Origin: Gonatopus flavifemur
Taxonomy: Eukaryota; Arthropoda; Insecta; Hymenoptera; Dryinidae
DNA length: 64,000 nucleotides
Direction of reading: 5' to 3'
NCBI GenBank assembly: GCA_018340375.1
Contig: JAFFJZ010000002.1
Coordinates: 48,070,001-48,134,000 of the forward strand
Both the position numbers and the translations under genes were made by a program. The notes below the pieces were generated by a model, which was not told the DNA's origin, made no database searches, and saw nothing but the letters and a program-made list of their open reading frames with translations. Positions 1-11,394 of this stretch are shown piece by piece (positions within the stretch are counted from its first letter, which is position 1; each line of letters begins with the position of its first letter).

Positions 1-308
1 TGGTTCGATTGTATTTTTCGTCTTATCAATTGAGATGCAGGGCTGCAATTTGAGAAGTTCTTTTTATTCATGGAGATTTGAATCTGCTCAAGTAGAAATT
101 GAGAAATAACTGGATATTGGGACAGTTTCGTTACCAGAATTGCAAGTTGTTCCGCCAGTACAGAAAAAAACCACAAAATAATAACAGTGCTTATGATGAA
201 GCCTAGGGCTAATGTCTACCAGTTACCGCTACCCAGGCTCGTAATGCCAAGACTGAGAATTGCACCATGATCGGCGTCAAGCTTGGTATGCCAAGTCTGG
301 TTAGCCTA
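1..308. other. Intergenic/intronic start of window, old repeat debris
   Basis: No gene is visible. Positions about 110-175 resemble a stretch near 59140-59205 (a run about an accession of 'ttaccaga' followed by 'cagtacagaaaaaa' or 'ggtacagaaaaaa'). This suggests a decayed dispersed repeat shared with 1258..1700, 36438..36760 and 44750..44965. Confidence 0.35.
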
Positions 309-532
309 GCCTTGGCCGATGCATGGCCCGCCATAGCTGACTAAGCGTTGATAGAGTCTTGGACATCAATGTCAGGACCAAGCATATTTTGTCGTGTTTG
401 ATTTAATTTTCGTCAATCAAGCCTTGACCAATGCTCAGCTCGTCATAACTAACCAAACTTTGATAGCGTCTTGAACATCAATGCTAGGACCAAGTATATT
501 TTGCCGTGTTGGATTTCCGATATATATGAAAG
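309..532. repeat. Two-copy direct repeat, period about 112 bp
   Basis: The segment starting 'gccttggccgatg' at 309 recurs as 'gccttgaccaatg' at 421. Both continue through a shared 'catcaatg...aggaccaag' and a 'attttg.cgtgtt' tail. The copies have diverged but are clearly collinear. No function is evident. Confidence 0.7.
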
Positions 533-544
533 CTGAATGCTCAG

Positions 545-950
545 CAGAGAATGTTATCATCATCCTAAACATTGACCTAGCTTGATAACATTGTTGGTAA
601 TTAGGCTACACCCGGTGATGACTAGCATTGACTCTAACCTGTCACCAAGTTTGGTCAATCACTCAAATGTGAATGTTCAATCAAACTTGGACGCCAATGA
701 AAAATCCATCCTACTCATTCAGCCCAAATTAGTATTGCATATCAATAATGGCAACAATATCGATTGCAAGCATGGAACCAATATTGAATTTCGATATTAA
801 ACCAAGCTCGGATACCAAGCATTGAACATTGTTATCATCCCAGACATTAATCTAGTTTGGTGCCAATGTTAGCAACCAAGCTAGGCCCGGTGTTGACTAG
901 CATTGACTCAAGCTTGGCACCAAGTACGGTACGTTTGTCAAAGCATATCT
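545..950. repeat. Diverged direct repeat, period about 278 bp
   Basis: 'tgttatcatcatcc' near 551 and 'tgttatcatccc' near 829 start two related segments. Both continue into 'ggtg(a/t)tgactagcattgac' and a 'caccaagt' motif. It is part of the same old repeat block as 309..532. The short ORF spanning it is not supported as a gene. Confidence 0.5.
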
Positions 951-990
951 GGGTAGCATCAGCTATTGTCGGGTTAGTTAGTTAGTAATA

Positions 991-1200
991 CACTGAAAGA
1001 AAGGTATGGCTCTTACAGCTCTACTATTTATGTGGTCTTGCTGTCAGGAGGTATAAGGATGCCAGTATAGCTTCAACAGCCGACAGATTGCTATGATAGC
1101 GACGCGTTCGGCTGTGGGAGCTATACTGGCATCTTTATACCTCCTGACAGCGAGAACACATGAATAGTAGAGCTGTGAGAGCCATACCTTTTTTTCAGTG
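991..1200. mobile_element. Foldback MITE, 210 bp, TA target duplication
   Basis: It runs from CACTGAAAGAAAGG to CCTTTTTTTCAGTG, with TA on each side (989-990, 1201-1202). The two arms are inverted copies of each other over about 85 bp, for example 'gctgtcaggaggtata' against 'tatacctcctgacagc'. There is no coding capacity. It is a non-autonomous DNA element, probably moved by a Tc1/mariner-like enzyme. Confidence 0.85.
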
Positions 1201-1257
1201 TAGTGAAGCGAGTGTCTGAGCTAGTAATGAAATTCGAATATTACTGATACTACCCTT

Positions 1258-1700
1258 GGGGGAAGGGAGACACGGACCGATACTGGCTCAGTACTGTTGC
1301 CAGAGTTGCCAGTACTGGCAAATCCAAAGCCACCAAAGCTATAAGAACTAGGAAGAAGTCGGCGTGATAAAATCATTCTACATAAGGGCCTGTATAACAT
1401 TTACAACCGTGTCAGTACTATTCGTTCGTATGCGCCGACTAAGGTAGAATTCTGGAATTCCAACCTTGTTCAAACAATATCGATTTAATATTGACCCAAG
1501 ACGGTCTGTTCACTCAAATCAATACCGTTTGAAATTTGTCGAATAGGTTGTGCCAATTGACAAATCATAATGACCCTGGATAAAAACAATTGTTCCCGCC
1601 AAAGTTTGGGAAATATAACCTTGCCAGTACCAGGCCATATTTCGACTTCGGCAATTTCCACATGAGTAGAATTTTAAACTTCATAATCCTGGCATTCCAG
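1258..1700. repeat. Dispersed repeat copy (family shared with 36.4 and 44.8 kb)
   Basis: The motif 'tactgttgccagagttgcca' is shared exactly with 36491 onward. The second half (about 1490-1660: 'gacccaagacgg', 'caataccgt', 'ataaccttgcc') matches 44830-44960. At least three partial copies therefore exist in the window. No terminal structure or protein is recognisable. Confidence 0.65.
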
Positions 1701-1809
1701 TCTCACCAGTATTGAGACTGTACCACATTGAGGGAACTGTCAATTCATCGTGACCAAAAATCTAGCGAAATACGACATCAAATAAACAATTTAGTTCTTT
1801 CAACAACAC

Positions 1810-2130
1810 TGCAAATTCAAGTGTTCTATTTTAATGTACTGAGGCTGGGCTCCTATGCAGCCAGATTGTCTGAAACGGAACGCTCACAATTGTTGGCTCC
1901 CTAGTATTGTTATAGTTACATTTAAATAAGACTAGCATTCTACTAATTAGGACTGCTCCGTTCCGGATGATCCGGTTGCATGGGAGCCCAGCCTCAGAGG
2001 GTTTGAATCCTGTAGTTACTTCTTAAAACATTTTTCCCATTTTATGGGTGTATTTAGACGCTTTTAAGCGTTTAAGAAGTGACTACACGATTCAAGCATG
2101 ATGAGTCAAAATAAAACACTTGAATTTAAA
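1810..2130. mobile_element. Foldback repeat containing an inner foldback element (1839..1997)
   Basis: The outer arms are 'attcaagtgttctatttt' (about 1815) and its inverse 'aaaataaaacacttgaat' (about 2110). Inside, 1839..1997 runs from CTGAGGCTGGGCTCC to GGAGCCCAGCCTCAG, with arms of about 40 bp. This looks like one inverted-repeat element inside another. I found no clear target duplication for either. Confidence 0.6.
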
Positions 2131-5100
2131 GTAAAAATGTTAGCAACTCAGTTTTTTTCAGTTATTGCAACTAAACAGTTTCCTGGCATTCAGCAGGTTT
2201 TTACGACCACCATGTTCAGGTCGGTTGATTAGTGATACCGAAGTCGGTTGATACCCCGCTAATCCTGGCATATTATTGTTAATCTGTCATATTGAATGAT
2301 CCTTCTTCCAAATGTGGTTTAGTACTGGCGCAGTTTTGTCTTACTGCGACGCCCAAATTTTCACAACCATGGTTTCAATGTTGCTTGATTATCAGTTTTA
2401 TGGTCAGCTAGGGCCCTACTTGTGCTAACACATTGTTGTTCACTTGGCATATCGAATACTGCGATTATGAACTCACTCGAAATCCATTCATATAAATTCT
2501 ACAATCATCGCTATTCTGCATGTACCGTAATTCAACTTGAAGATCTTCGGTTGTCTGAAAAAAAAATATGTAAGGAAACTATAAAAAGAATTTCCATAAC
2601 AATAGTGTCAGGAAATAAATTTCTAGTTGAACATTTCACTAGAAATTTTAGAAATTTCATTGATGTCACATGTGTATGCTGACGGGACCGTCAACAGAGA
2701 TATTCTCGAGTTCTTTGCAGTTTCATTCTTCAATTTCCCGTCTTTTTCCATTTTCCAGTCGCTACTCAGTTGGTGCGTTTGGCGTGATTGTACTATATTA
2801 TCCAGATCTTTATTTTTGTTCCTTCACAATTTCACCCGATACGCTCGTGCTGACGGGCCAATGGGTTTCCGGAAGACATTTGCTACGATTTCTTCTACTT
2901 CTTCCATCTTACGAGTCGTTCGAAAGGATACACACACGGATGTGGGTACATAGAAGAAGTAGTCGAACGTGTACGATATCCGCTTCTTTTGTTCTCGTTT
3001 TATGCAGTCAGCTCATACATACCTTCACTCGCGTCCTTTTCAAAGTGTCCCATAGGATGTGGCTTTGCCTCGCTCTGTCTTTCGCTCTAAGAAGAAATAT
3101 GGTAAACTGCGTTAAAGTGAGACAGATCAGTTTCTTGGTGCAATCTTTAAAGAATATAAATAGTATGGATGCGAGGGAAGATCGATGCAGAGAACCGGGA
3201 ACTTTATTTCGAATACGTTTCACATGCAAATAACGATTGCCAAAAAGATCTGTGCAAGAGAACAAGAAAATTTGATGAAACTTCAAGTTTCCTTTATGAA
3301 AAATGTAGGTACGTTCAAAGACGCATGAATTTGAAAATCTAGGAATCACAAAAATTCATAGGAATTGTTGTAACAAAATTTTGCATGTTATAAAAATCCT
3401 CCATGACGCAGTTATACACCCACGTAAGTCTTTGAAGAAGCACATACATTCTTTAACATGTTTTGCTCGTGGCATACTAAATTTTGACGTTGAAGAGCTG
3501 AGACTGGAGGCACTATGTTTGGATCTTTCTTCTGTTCTTCCTTTTATTTTGCGACTTCCGCTTCTTATGTTGTAAGAACCGATCTCATGAGAAGGCAAAA
3601 ATAAATGATTCTTCCTATTCCCCTTTTGCGAGGATGTTTATTTTTTTCTTCTTGCCATACCGAATTAGGGACATACCGACCTTGGATATGTGTGTACAAA
3701 GAAACCAAAAGTTACATAGAAAAGTATCTTGTCCTAACTTTCGTGAATATCGAGAGTGAATTAATTTTACGAAAATATTCAAATTGAAATTGAATTTTAA
3801 TTGTGATCGAATTCCGTGCAATGATTATAAAACAATATCAAAGTTTTAGGATGAAAATATCAATCTGAAACTAAGGTGAGGATATTTCAAGGGACAAAAT
3901 TAAATCGATCGAGATACGAACGGAGGAACGAAGATAAGATTGAACTTTCAACTCAATTTAGCGTTTCAGCTTGACGGATGCACACTTGGCGCAAATTGCA
4001 AACTTCGTTCTTCTACTCTTTCACGCTGGATTTTTCAATAAAACTGAGAGATGGGGGAAAATTTGATTCTCGCTTATTAAGGTGGAATGATATTAGATAT
4101 ATGTTGTGTTTTCGTGTGAAAATTTCTAATGTCGAATTGGGATACTCTCGTGATTGAAATATCGTGGATAAAATTGTCAATGTTGTCTCGTTTTTCGGAT
4201 ACCGTTGTTATGGATATTTGCATATGAAACGCTCGCTTGCTACTTGACAAAGCTTTTCGATTTTCGAAAATCGTAGAAGCAATAGAAGAGTTTGAAAATT
4301 CAGATGAGCATAAAATACGCGAACGTATTAAATAGTATATTATTGAGAGAGAAAAGAGATGTATCGATCGAAGCTTCTATTCTCTTCTTTTGTATTTGTG
4401 TCAAACAAGGCATAGTGTACCGAGTTGAATTCGTTCTCTAGTAATGTTACAGGTTTTTCGCATTTTTCAAGTTCTCTCGTATCTCTACACTATTCCTATG
4501 TTGCCTCACACTGTGACAGAATCATCATCATTCTTTCTTTCCCGCTTTCTCATCTTTTCTTATCTCTTTCCCTCTATTTTTCTCTATTTCTTTCTCTCTT
4601 CATTCATGGCGAGAGACAAACGTTATCGTAATTTCTCTTTGGATAAAGACCATATGTGAATTGTATTTCCTCTACGTTCTCCACCACCGACGAACTCGTT
4701 CACAAATTAAGTATGTACTACATTTTTCGACCATTTTATCCAAGAGAGATGCGGGGTGTTTAAAATCTTTAGTACAGCAGTTTAGTCTGGAAAAACTCAA
4801 TTAACTGAATGTTTAAGGATATTCTATTCATTTACTTTTTTATTGTCAATTTATTCACTCTGATTCCATGGGAAATCAAGTGTTAGCACTTTTTGATGGG
4901 TTTTTAAAATGCAGAATATATTTCTTCGTCTCGTAATATTTTGAACAGTTTCTCATAAGTTTCACCAGGAATTCCTCTTACTTGACTTTTCATGGATCAG
5001 TCTTATGCTCTTGAGTTTGTCATAAGTCCTTCAGAAGTCCCTCGATACAGAGAGGAATTTGAACTTTGATTTACTATGAGAGTATGACGATTTTCCGATA

Positions 5101-5716
5101 AAATGTACTTTGATGAGTTATACTCGAATGCAAGGCTCTTCTACTGTTTTTTTATCTTGGAATGTAATTGGATATTTTAAAAATAATACTATTGACATTA
5201 TATTCACGTAGAACGGCAAATGAGTATTGATTTTACAATTATACAAATATTTCACCACTCACGGCGCAAATGAATGAATGTTTCAATTCATTCTGACCTT
5301 ATTTCATACGTGATGGATTTGCCAAACATTAGGATGCACCTGTGATGAATAGAGTTTCATTTAAAATACAGACATTCATAATTTTTGACGCATCCAAATT
5401 TAATGCATTCTCATTGAGTTAAAACCTAATTGACTGATGAGAATTTCAATGGAATGCACTGTCATGATCTAGTAATTTGTATCAGGATTCACGAGTATAT
5501 TGTCATTTTCACGGATTGTTTAATAATTATGCACATCGTACTCTCTAGAAGTCAAAATGCCAACATTTTATCCATTCGTTCGACTTGTAGGAAAATAATT
5601 CCCTGAAAAATTGGTGTGTAAAATTTTGATCTTGAATTTTAAATTTTTATTTCAAAAGGGTGACAATGTGATAAGAATTTGTGATTTGAAAGGTTTATTT
5701 ATAGTTAACAAACGTA
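2131..5716. other. Apparently single-copy intronic DNA
   Basis: I see no recognisable gene or transposon. The longest open frame is 187 codons on + at 2670..3233, overlapped by open frames on other frames and on the other strand. It has low-complexity composition and no recognised domain, so I do not call it a gene. A pyrimidine-rich stretch lies at about 4525-4605. Confidence 0.5.
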
Positions 5717-5866
5717 CACTGTAAAAAGAAAGTCTTAAATTCAGCTCATTTCATGGCTGAATCTATGGTGCAAACAAATTAAGCCGAAAAAACAATCGCC
5801 GACACAATGGAAGAAGCATTGTCTGAAATTAAGATGCAAACAGATTAAGACTTGCTTTTTACAGTG
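5717..5866. mobile_element. MITE, 150 bp, TA target duplication
   Basis: The ends are CACTGTAAAAAGAAAGTCTTA and its near-inverse at 5846-5866 ('taagacttgctttttacagtg'). TA flanks both sides (5715-5716, 5867-5868). It is non-coding. Confidence 0.85.
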
Positions 5867-5963
5867 TATATTTGCTTATGGGGAAATAAATATTCGTTTG
5901 AATCAAATATATTCTGTCAATGATAAGCAAGTGGTATATAGCAGAAATCAACGTTTGTTCATA

Positions 5964-6230
5964 CACTGAGAGAACAGATATCCGGAAAATTACCATAATT
6001 TATGGATTTTCAGCGCTGGTCTGACCCGAGTCGGAATATTTACTTGCACGAATATCTAAAAGTACCATAATTTCTTGGACTTTTCAGAATAAGTATGGTA
6101 CCTTCCTTATAAAAGTCCCAGATATTATGGTACTTTTAGAGGTTTGTTCAGGTAAATATTGAGACTCGGGTCAGACCAGCGCTAAAAATCCATAAATTAT
6201 GGTACTTTTTAAGATACCTTTTTCTCCGTG
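5964..6230. mobile_element. Foldback MITE, 267 bp, TA target duplication
   Basis: It starts CACTGAGAGAA and ends TTTTTCTCCGTG, flanked by TA. Long inverted arms are rich in 'ggtacttt/accataat'. A second copy of exactly the same length lies at 37176..37442 and shares the inner 'gactcgggtcagac' block. Confidence 0.85.
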
Positions 6231-6871
6231 TAGTTAATAAATTATATTTGACAAAATCATAATAAATTTACGTGAAATAAATATTTATTAACTATGAATA
6301 AACCTTTTTCTCAGTTTACTCAATCTGCTCTGAGAACAAATAAACAATTGATTGTATAGGCTGACCAGGATTGTGAATACACTTCCTGTTGTTGACATAA
6401 GTGAGGTCTTACTACTGCTTCACAAGAAAACCCAGCATGAAGCTATCTGATTATCATTCGATGCACGGCTATGATAGATGGTCAACCATTCATTTCCCGC
6501 CTGCGACTGAAGTATGATCTATCAATGGTTGATATTTATTCTAAGATTGGGTATTCTGAGTCGGTAATGGTCCTTCAACAAATCAAATATCTGCAGTTCA
6601 GAGTTACGTTTTTTAAATCTGCAGAGTGATCAAAAATTCCCAGTAGACACTGGAGAAAATTCACAAAATTGAAAGAAGCGATCAATGAAATACAACTAGC
6701 GACTCAACACCATAAAGCGATTCGTTGGTGGTTGAAGATGAGTTCCGAATTGAATCTATCCTGGAAGTTTCTCTTTGAACTGGTAGTCAATTGAAGAGAA
6801 ACAACATCCATGTTTGATCTTCCAACGATTGAACAGAACAAGAACTATATTCTTTATTTCTCTATTTACTA

Positions 6872-7511
6872 GGGGTGTGCGGGTAGCGCTTTTTATCGGG
6901 TCGGGTCGGGTACCCGATTAAATCGGGTTTTCCAAGTCGGGTACCCGGATATAATAAAATCGCTTGAATTTAATATTTTCAACTTCTATTCGAAGTTGCC
7001 ATTGCCGTTGATATTTTAAGGACAAATTGTCTTGAGCGATTGTGGGAATAAGGGGATTTCATATGAATTCAATTCTAATATGAAGAATGCCATATTCACT
7101 TCAAGTCTATTAGGGTTGTTACTCCATGTAATTGATTATGCAGCGCATTAAGAAATCTCCAAATTGCTTCATGGAATGTTTATATTTATTTTTTAATTCA
7201 ATTAAAGAATATAATCACATTTATATCTCATAAATAATATATTATCTATTTTCGTATTTAGTGACCACAATATAGAATCTTGAACATCAATGAAAATAAA
7301 TATTCTTCTTATAAATATCATTCTTTTTTCATATTTTTAAATTTGAATGGAGGAAGCACAACTCTTCCACATGTTTTTTCAGCAATCTTGATCGAGTTGC
7401 TGTCACAATATTTCCTGCTGAGGAAAACGTTTGCTATATTTGAATTACCCGAATGTAATCGGGTAACTCGGGTAATTGAAAAACCCGATGACTCGGGTAC
7501 GCGCACACCCC
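6872..7511. mobile_element. Non-autonomous element with GGGGTGTGCG ends, 640 bp, TA duplication
   Basis: It begins GGGGTGTGCGGGTAGCGC and ends GGTACGCGCACACCCC, with TA on both sides (6870-6871, 7512-7513). Both ends hold clusters of 'cgggt/acccg' words; the middle is AT-rich filler. A related right end (GAGTACTCACGCACCCC, then TA) is at about 11875-11891. There is no transposase. The small ORFs inside are not supported as genes. Confidence 0.8.
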
Positions 7512-8211
7512 TAATCTACAAATAACTCTAGACCTGAATATCTCTTCCTCTCAAATAAATCTACTCCCAAATATTTCTATCCTTACAAATCTCTATTCTT
7601 ATACAGGGTCACCCGAGGTGAGGGAATTGTATTTTGAGGGCATATTCTGTAATCAAATGAAAAAAAATTTTGTTTAGGCTTAGTTTTTGAAATACGAGCA
7701 TTATTGGATTTTTTTCTCAAATCCAAATACCTCAAAAGCATTCTGTACTACATAAATGATCTTAACGCCATTCGCTAAGTTGGAAAACGGTGGATCTTTA
7801 AGAAAAAAATTGAACTATCTTGTCATTCTTTGTTTTGTAGCCGTATAACAATTCTGAAGATGCTGAACTGATTGACTGAAAATCAAAAAATTTCAAATCT
7901 CTGTAACTCTGAATTGACAATTGACAGAATAGTTTTCGAGTTTCTAACCAATCAGCACCCAGTAACTTTGAATTATTATAGCTCCGAAACGAACAATGAT
8001 AGCGTAGTTCGATTTTTTGCCAGAGATCCCCGTTCTCCAACTCAATGAATGGTGTCAAGTTCAAGTGTAGCACACGAAACTTTTGAGCGATTTGGATTTG
8101 AAAGACAATTTTGAAATGTTCATGATTCAAAAACTAAACCTCAGGAAAAATTCTGTTCATATGAGAAATTATTCCATCTTGGCTGTAGAATATGCCCTTA
8201 AGTGGATACTA

Positions 8212-8670
8212 GTGCCGGGACGCCAGCCATTTCGTATTGGCTAGTTTATTCAAAAACTATTGAATAAATTAATCTAAACTGAGTTTCCAAAGATTCTGTG
8301 CGCCATGAGGACCCACATAACAATTTTGGATCACTCTTTTGGATCATTTTGAAAGTTATCTTAAAGAATCCGAAAAGATGTCTTATGAAACACCAAAAGA
8401 TATCTTTTGGAAGTCTTCATGCGAGATTTCTTGAAGTTTTCTGAAGGTATCTTTTAGAATTCTTAAAGATATCTTCCGTAAGATATCTTAAAGATGTCTT
8501 TAGGTGTTTCATAAGACATCTTTTAGAATTCTTTAAGATATCTTTTAGAATGTTCCGGAAGAATTCCTCAAACTTGTTATCTGGGGAATCTTTAGAAACT
8601 TAGTTTGTACGAATTGATCCAGTACTTTTTGAATAAACTAGCCAATACGAAATGGCTAGCGTCCCGGCAC
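8212..8670. mobile_element. Foldback element with GTGCCGGGACG ends, TA duplication
   Basis: The ends are GTGCCGGGACGCCAGCCATT and AATGGCTAGCGTCCCGGCAC, flanked by TA (8210-8211, 8671-8672). It is inserted in 7604..9639 and is itself split by 8312..8585. Confidence 0.85.
8312..8585. mobile_element. CCC/GGG element, 274 bp, GA target duplication
   Basis: It runs from CCCACATAACAATTTTGG to AACTTGTTATCTGGG. The flanking dinucleotide is GA on both sides (8310-8311, 8586-8587). The interior is full of 'aagatatctt/aagatgtctt' inverted words. It is inserted in 8212..8670. Confidence 0.75.
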
Positions 8671-8690
8671 TAGTATTCGCTTAAAATCTA

Positions 8691-9613
8691 CAGTGGGTGG
8701 CCAAATTATTAGGCCACAGTTGAGATTATTGAGATTACTCCAAAGTTGAATATCTCAGTGAAAAATTATCGTAAGGAAACAAATGAATACGCAATTTCAA
8801 GGGCAAAGTCTACTCTTTGAGCATCATTTGACCTCTTTGGTCTATCATGTTTGTCCGACAACCTACATCGCATTGAGTATGAGTATTTTGGTCGATATTT
8901 CCTCAGTTTTTCAAACAGAAGGAGCTCGCAGGAAGATTAAAACATGGAAACACGAAAATAAGCATTTTGTAGAGAATTTCCTCAGCTTCAAAACGCTTTT
9001 TTTATCTTCTTGGTAGAGTCATTTTTAGCGGAGTTATGTCATGTTTTATGACTTGTAATTTGGAGACGGTAGAGGGGGGAAAAAATCTCCATGAAAGAAA
9101 AAGATTTGTTTTAAGATGTATTATACGCAGAAAATACTTTTGAAAACAATCAAAAACCTCTCGAAGTATTTTTTTTCGTATAATAAATAGCAAAACTAAA
9201 CTTTTTCCTCCAAGGAAATTTTTTGTCCCCTTAACCGTCTCAAAATTACAAGTCATAAAACATGACATAACTCCGCTGAAAATGACTCTACCAGGAAAAT
9301 AAAAAAAGCATTTTGGAGCTGAGGAAATTCTCTACAAAATGTTTATTTCCGTGTTTCCATGTTTTAATCTTCCTGCGAGCTCCTTCTGTTTGAAAAACTG
9401 AGGAAATATCGACCAAAATGCTCATACTCAATGCGATGTAGGTTGTCGGACAAACATGATAGACCAAAGAGGTCAAATGATGCTCAAAGAGTAGACTTTG
9501 CCCTTGAAATTGCGTATTCATTTGTTTCCTTACGATAATTTTTCACTGAGATATTCAACTTTGGAGTAATCTCAATAATCTCAACTGTGGCCTAATAATT
9601 TGGCCACCCACTG
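8691..9613. mobile_element. Long foldback element, 923 bp, CAGTGGGTGGCC ends, TA duplication
   Basis: The ends CAGTGGGTGGCCAAATTATT and AATAATTTGGCCACCCACTG are inverted copies flanked by TA (8689-8690, 9614-9615). The arms are about 440 bp and meet near 9150. As a result the same 77-codon open frame appears twice, at 8783..9016 (+) and 9288..9521 (-), with only a few residue differences. I take those as a by-product of the palindrome, not as genes. The ends resemble Tc1-type termini. Confidence 0.85.
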
Positions 9614-9753
9614 TATTCTGCCCGACTCGGGTCATCCTGTATAAGAATTGAGATTCATGAGAAAAGATATTTGGAAGAATAGAAATATTTAAGATCAGTC
9701 ATGTTTGGGAGTAGACTTATTTGAGAATAGTGATATTTAGGAATGGAGTTATT

Positions 9754-10030
9754 AGTTTTTGTCGGGTCGAGCCGGGTTTATTGGTGTGAGTATCGGATCG
9801 AGTGCTAGAGATTTTCGAGTACTCGAAATTGGTCGGGCTACCCGAAGTTTTCGAGTACCCGAAAATCGTTGGATCATCCGAAAGTTTCGAGTACTCGAAA
9901 TTGGTCGGGCTACCCGAAGTTTTCGAGTACCCGAAAATCGTTGGATCATCCGAAAGTTTCGAGTACTCGAAAATTGTCGAGTTGTCCAAAGTTTTCGAGT
10001 AAAAGAAAATGATCGAGCTACCAGAAAAAT
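9754..10030. repeat. Tandem array, 36-bp unit with 72-bp higher-order period
   Basis: 'cgagtactcgaaa' recurs at 9816, 9888 and 9960, exactly 72 bp apart. The alternate 36-bp unit carries 'cgagtacccgaaaatcg' instead. Words such as 'tcgggctacccga' are near-palindromic. Because 36 is a multiple of 3, frames stay open on both strands. It probably belongs to the CGGGT-rich element class seen at 6872..7511. Confidence 0.85.
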
Positions 10031-10032
10031 TA

Positions 10033-10255
10033 GTGTTTCAGACGGGACCGAGACTGGTCTCGGTATCAACCCCGAGATAGAGACGAGACGAACAATTATT
10101 TTTCGATACCGAGACGATACCTGTCAAGCTGAGAGTCTCGACGATACCGAGAATTCCGGCGAATTGTTTCGGTGGTTGTAGAGACCGAGAATCTCGACTC
10201 GAGACGATACTGATTTTCTCGGGACAAAGGCGAGACCGAGACGAGACTGAAACAC
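10033..10255. mobile_element. GAGAC-rich MITE, 223 bp, TA duplication
   Basis: It begins GTGTTTCAGACGGGACCGAG and ends CGAGACGAGACTGAAACAC, flanked by TA (10031-10032, 10256-10257). The interior is dominated by 'gagac/gtctc' and 'gatacc' words. It is non-coding. Confidence 0.8.
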
Positions 10256-10410
10256 TAGGAAAAATGTTCGAGTACTAAGAGATTATCGGGTTGTTAAAAA
10301 CTTTTCTGAGTTTTTGAAGATAACCAAGTCAATTGTTGCTTTTGAGTACTTGAAATTCATCATGTTATCCGATAATTGTGGGAATTTGATTAATGGGAAA
10401 TATAATTATA

Positions 10411-11203
10411 CACTGTTAAAAATTTCTTGAAATTTCATCTACTTTTCATGTACATATGTGAATGAAAATTCAATTTTTGTGAACTGAAATAGGAATCCAA
10501 ATACAGGTTATTGAATTTTCAAGTTATTGTGCATGAAAATTGAAATTAATGTACAGGTGATTGAAAAAACTTAGAAAAATTTAATCCAGTATAATAACAT
10601 AATAATATCATTATAATTGTAATCAAATCATGACTCTAATGGCATCCAACTGAAAACAACAAAAATGATTCAAGTTGGTTTGGATTAGAAAAAAAATCTA
10701 AAAATGCTCATATCTCAAAAACTAACCTTCAAAGAACGGGAAATTCTTGCATTATGGCTGCAGGATACGCCCTTGAAATACAATTTTTCTCACTTGGGTC
10801 ACCCTGTATATTAACGCTTTGACGAAGTCATCCGCGTATCCACTTCAACTATGTACTAGTTAGATCACACGGTTTGTTCAGTGTTTCTACATCACAAGTA
10901 CATCTTGATTCACAAGTTTGAAGAATGAACGCAAGGTCATATAAGCAGAAGAACGCTGCGTTCCATAAAAGTGGCAGTGGCTTGAGTGATAGAGCTTTGG
11001 CGTCCGGTTTCGACGTCCCGCGTTCACATCTTGTGGAGGTGATTTTTTTTTCAACAATCATGAACATGTGCATGAAATTTAAAGAACTGGTTCTTGAATT
11101 TTCAATACTACTGTACATTACTTTCGTTAGTACGTTATTCGCGTGAGTGGAAATTGCTTCCATTACATGTGATTGAAAATTCAATCAGAAATTTCTAACA
11201 GTG
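10411..11203. mobile_element. Element with CACTGTTAAAAATTTCT ends, TA duplication
   Basis: Left CACTGTTAAAAATTTCTTG and right AGAAATTTCTAACAGTG are inverted copies flanked by TA (10409-10410, 11204-11205). It contains 'cattcaattttt' type repeats, and at about 10700-10808 an inserted fragment of the CAGGGTCACCC family. Confidence 0.7.
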
Positions 11204-11394
11204 TAGCCTCAATTTACAATAAAACGTATCAATTTCACTGGCAACTTTTTTCTGCGTGTACTCGCCCATGGATTCTTCAAGGTTTTCGAAAAGGGCCGAA
11301 GAGGAAGTTTCAGATTTATAATCATTCGATATAATTCGATCCCGGATAACATAAAAGTTCTACAGCTGTTTTGTATGAATGCATTGTTCATTTA

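Larger units (their letters stand above)
7604..9639. mobile_element. Element with CAGGGTCACCC ends, interrupted by two later insertions
   Basis: The left end CAGGGTCACCCGAGG and right end CTCGGGTCATCCTG are inverted copies, flanked by TA (7602-7603, 9640-9641). Without 8212..8670 and 8691..9613 the original element is about 0.65 kb. A fragment of the same family (ending GGGTCACCCTG, then TA) is at about 10700-10808. The sequence outside (about 7540-7600 and 9642-9720) is itself inverted ('aaatctactcccaaat' against 'agtctactcccaaac'), so a still older foldback surrounds it. Confidence 0.75.

Noticed and set aside
8783..9521. Two similar 77-codon frames as a possible gene pair
   Set aside because: They are mirror copies produced by the arms of one foldback element and contain no recognisable domain.
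9759..10181. 140-codon + frame with peptide repeats
   Set aside because: The frame is kept open by the 36-bp tandem unit and is equally open on the minus strand; it then runs into an unrelated MITE.
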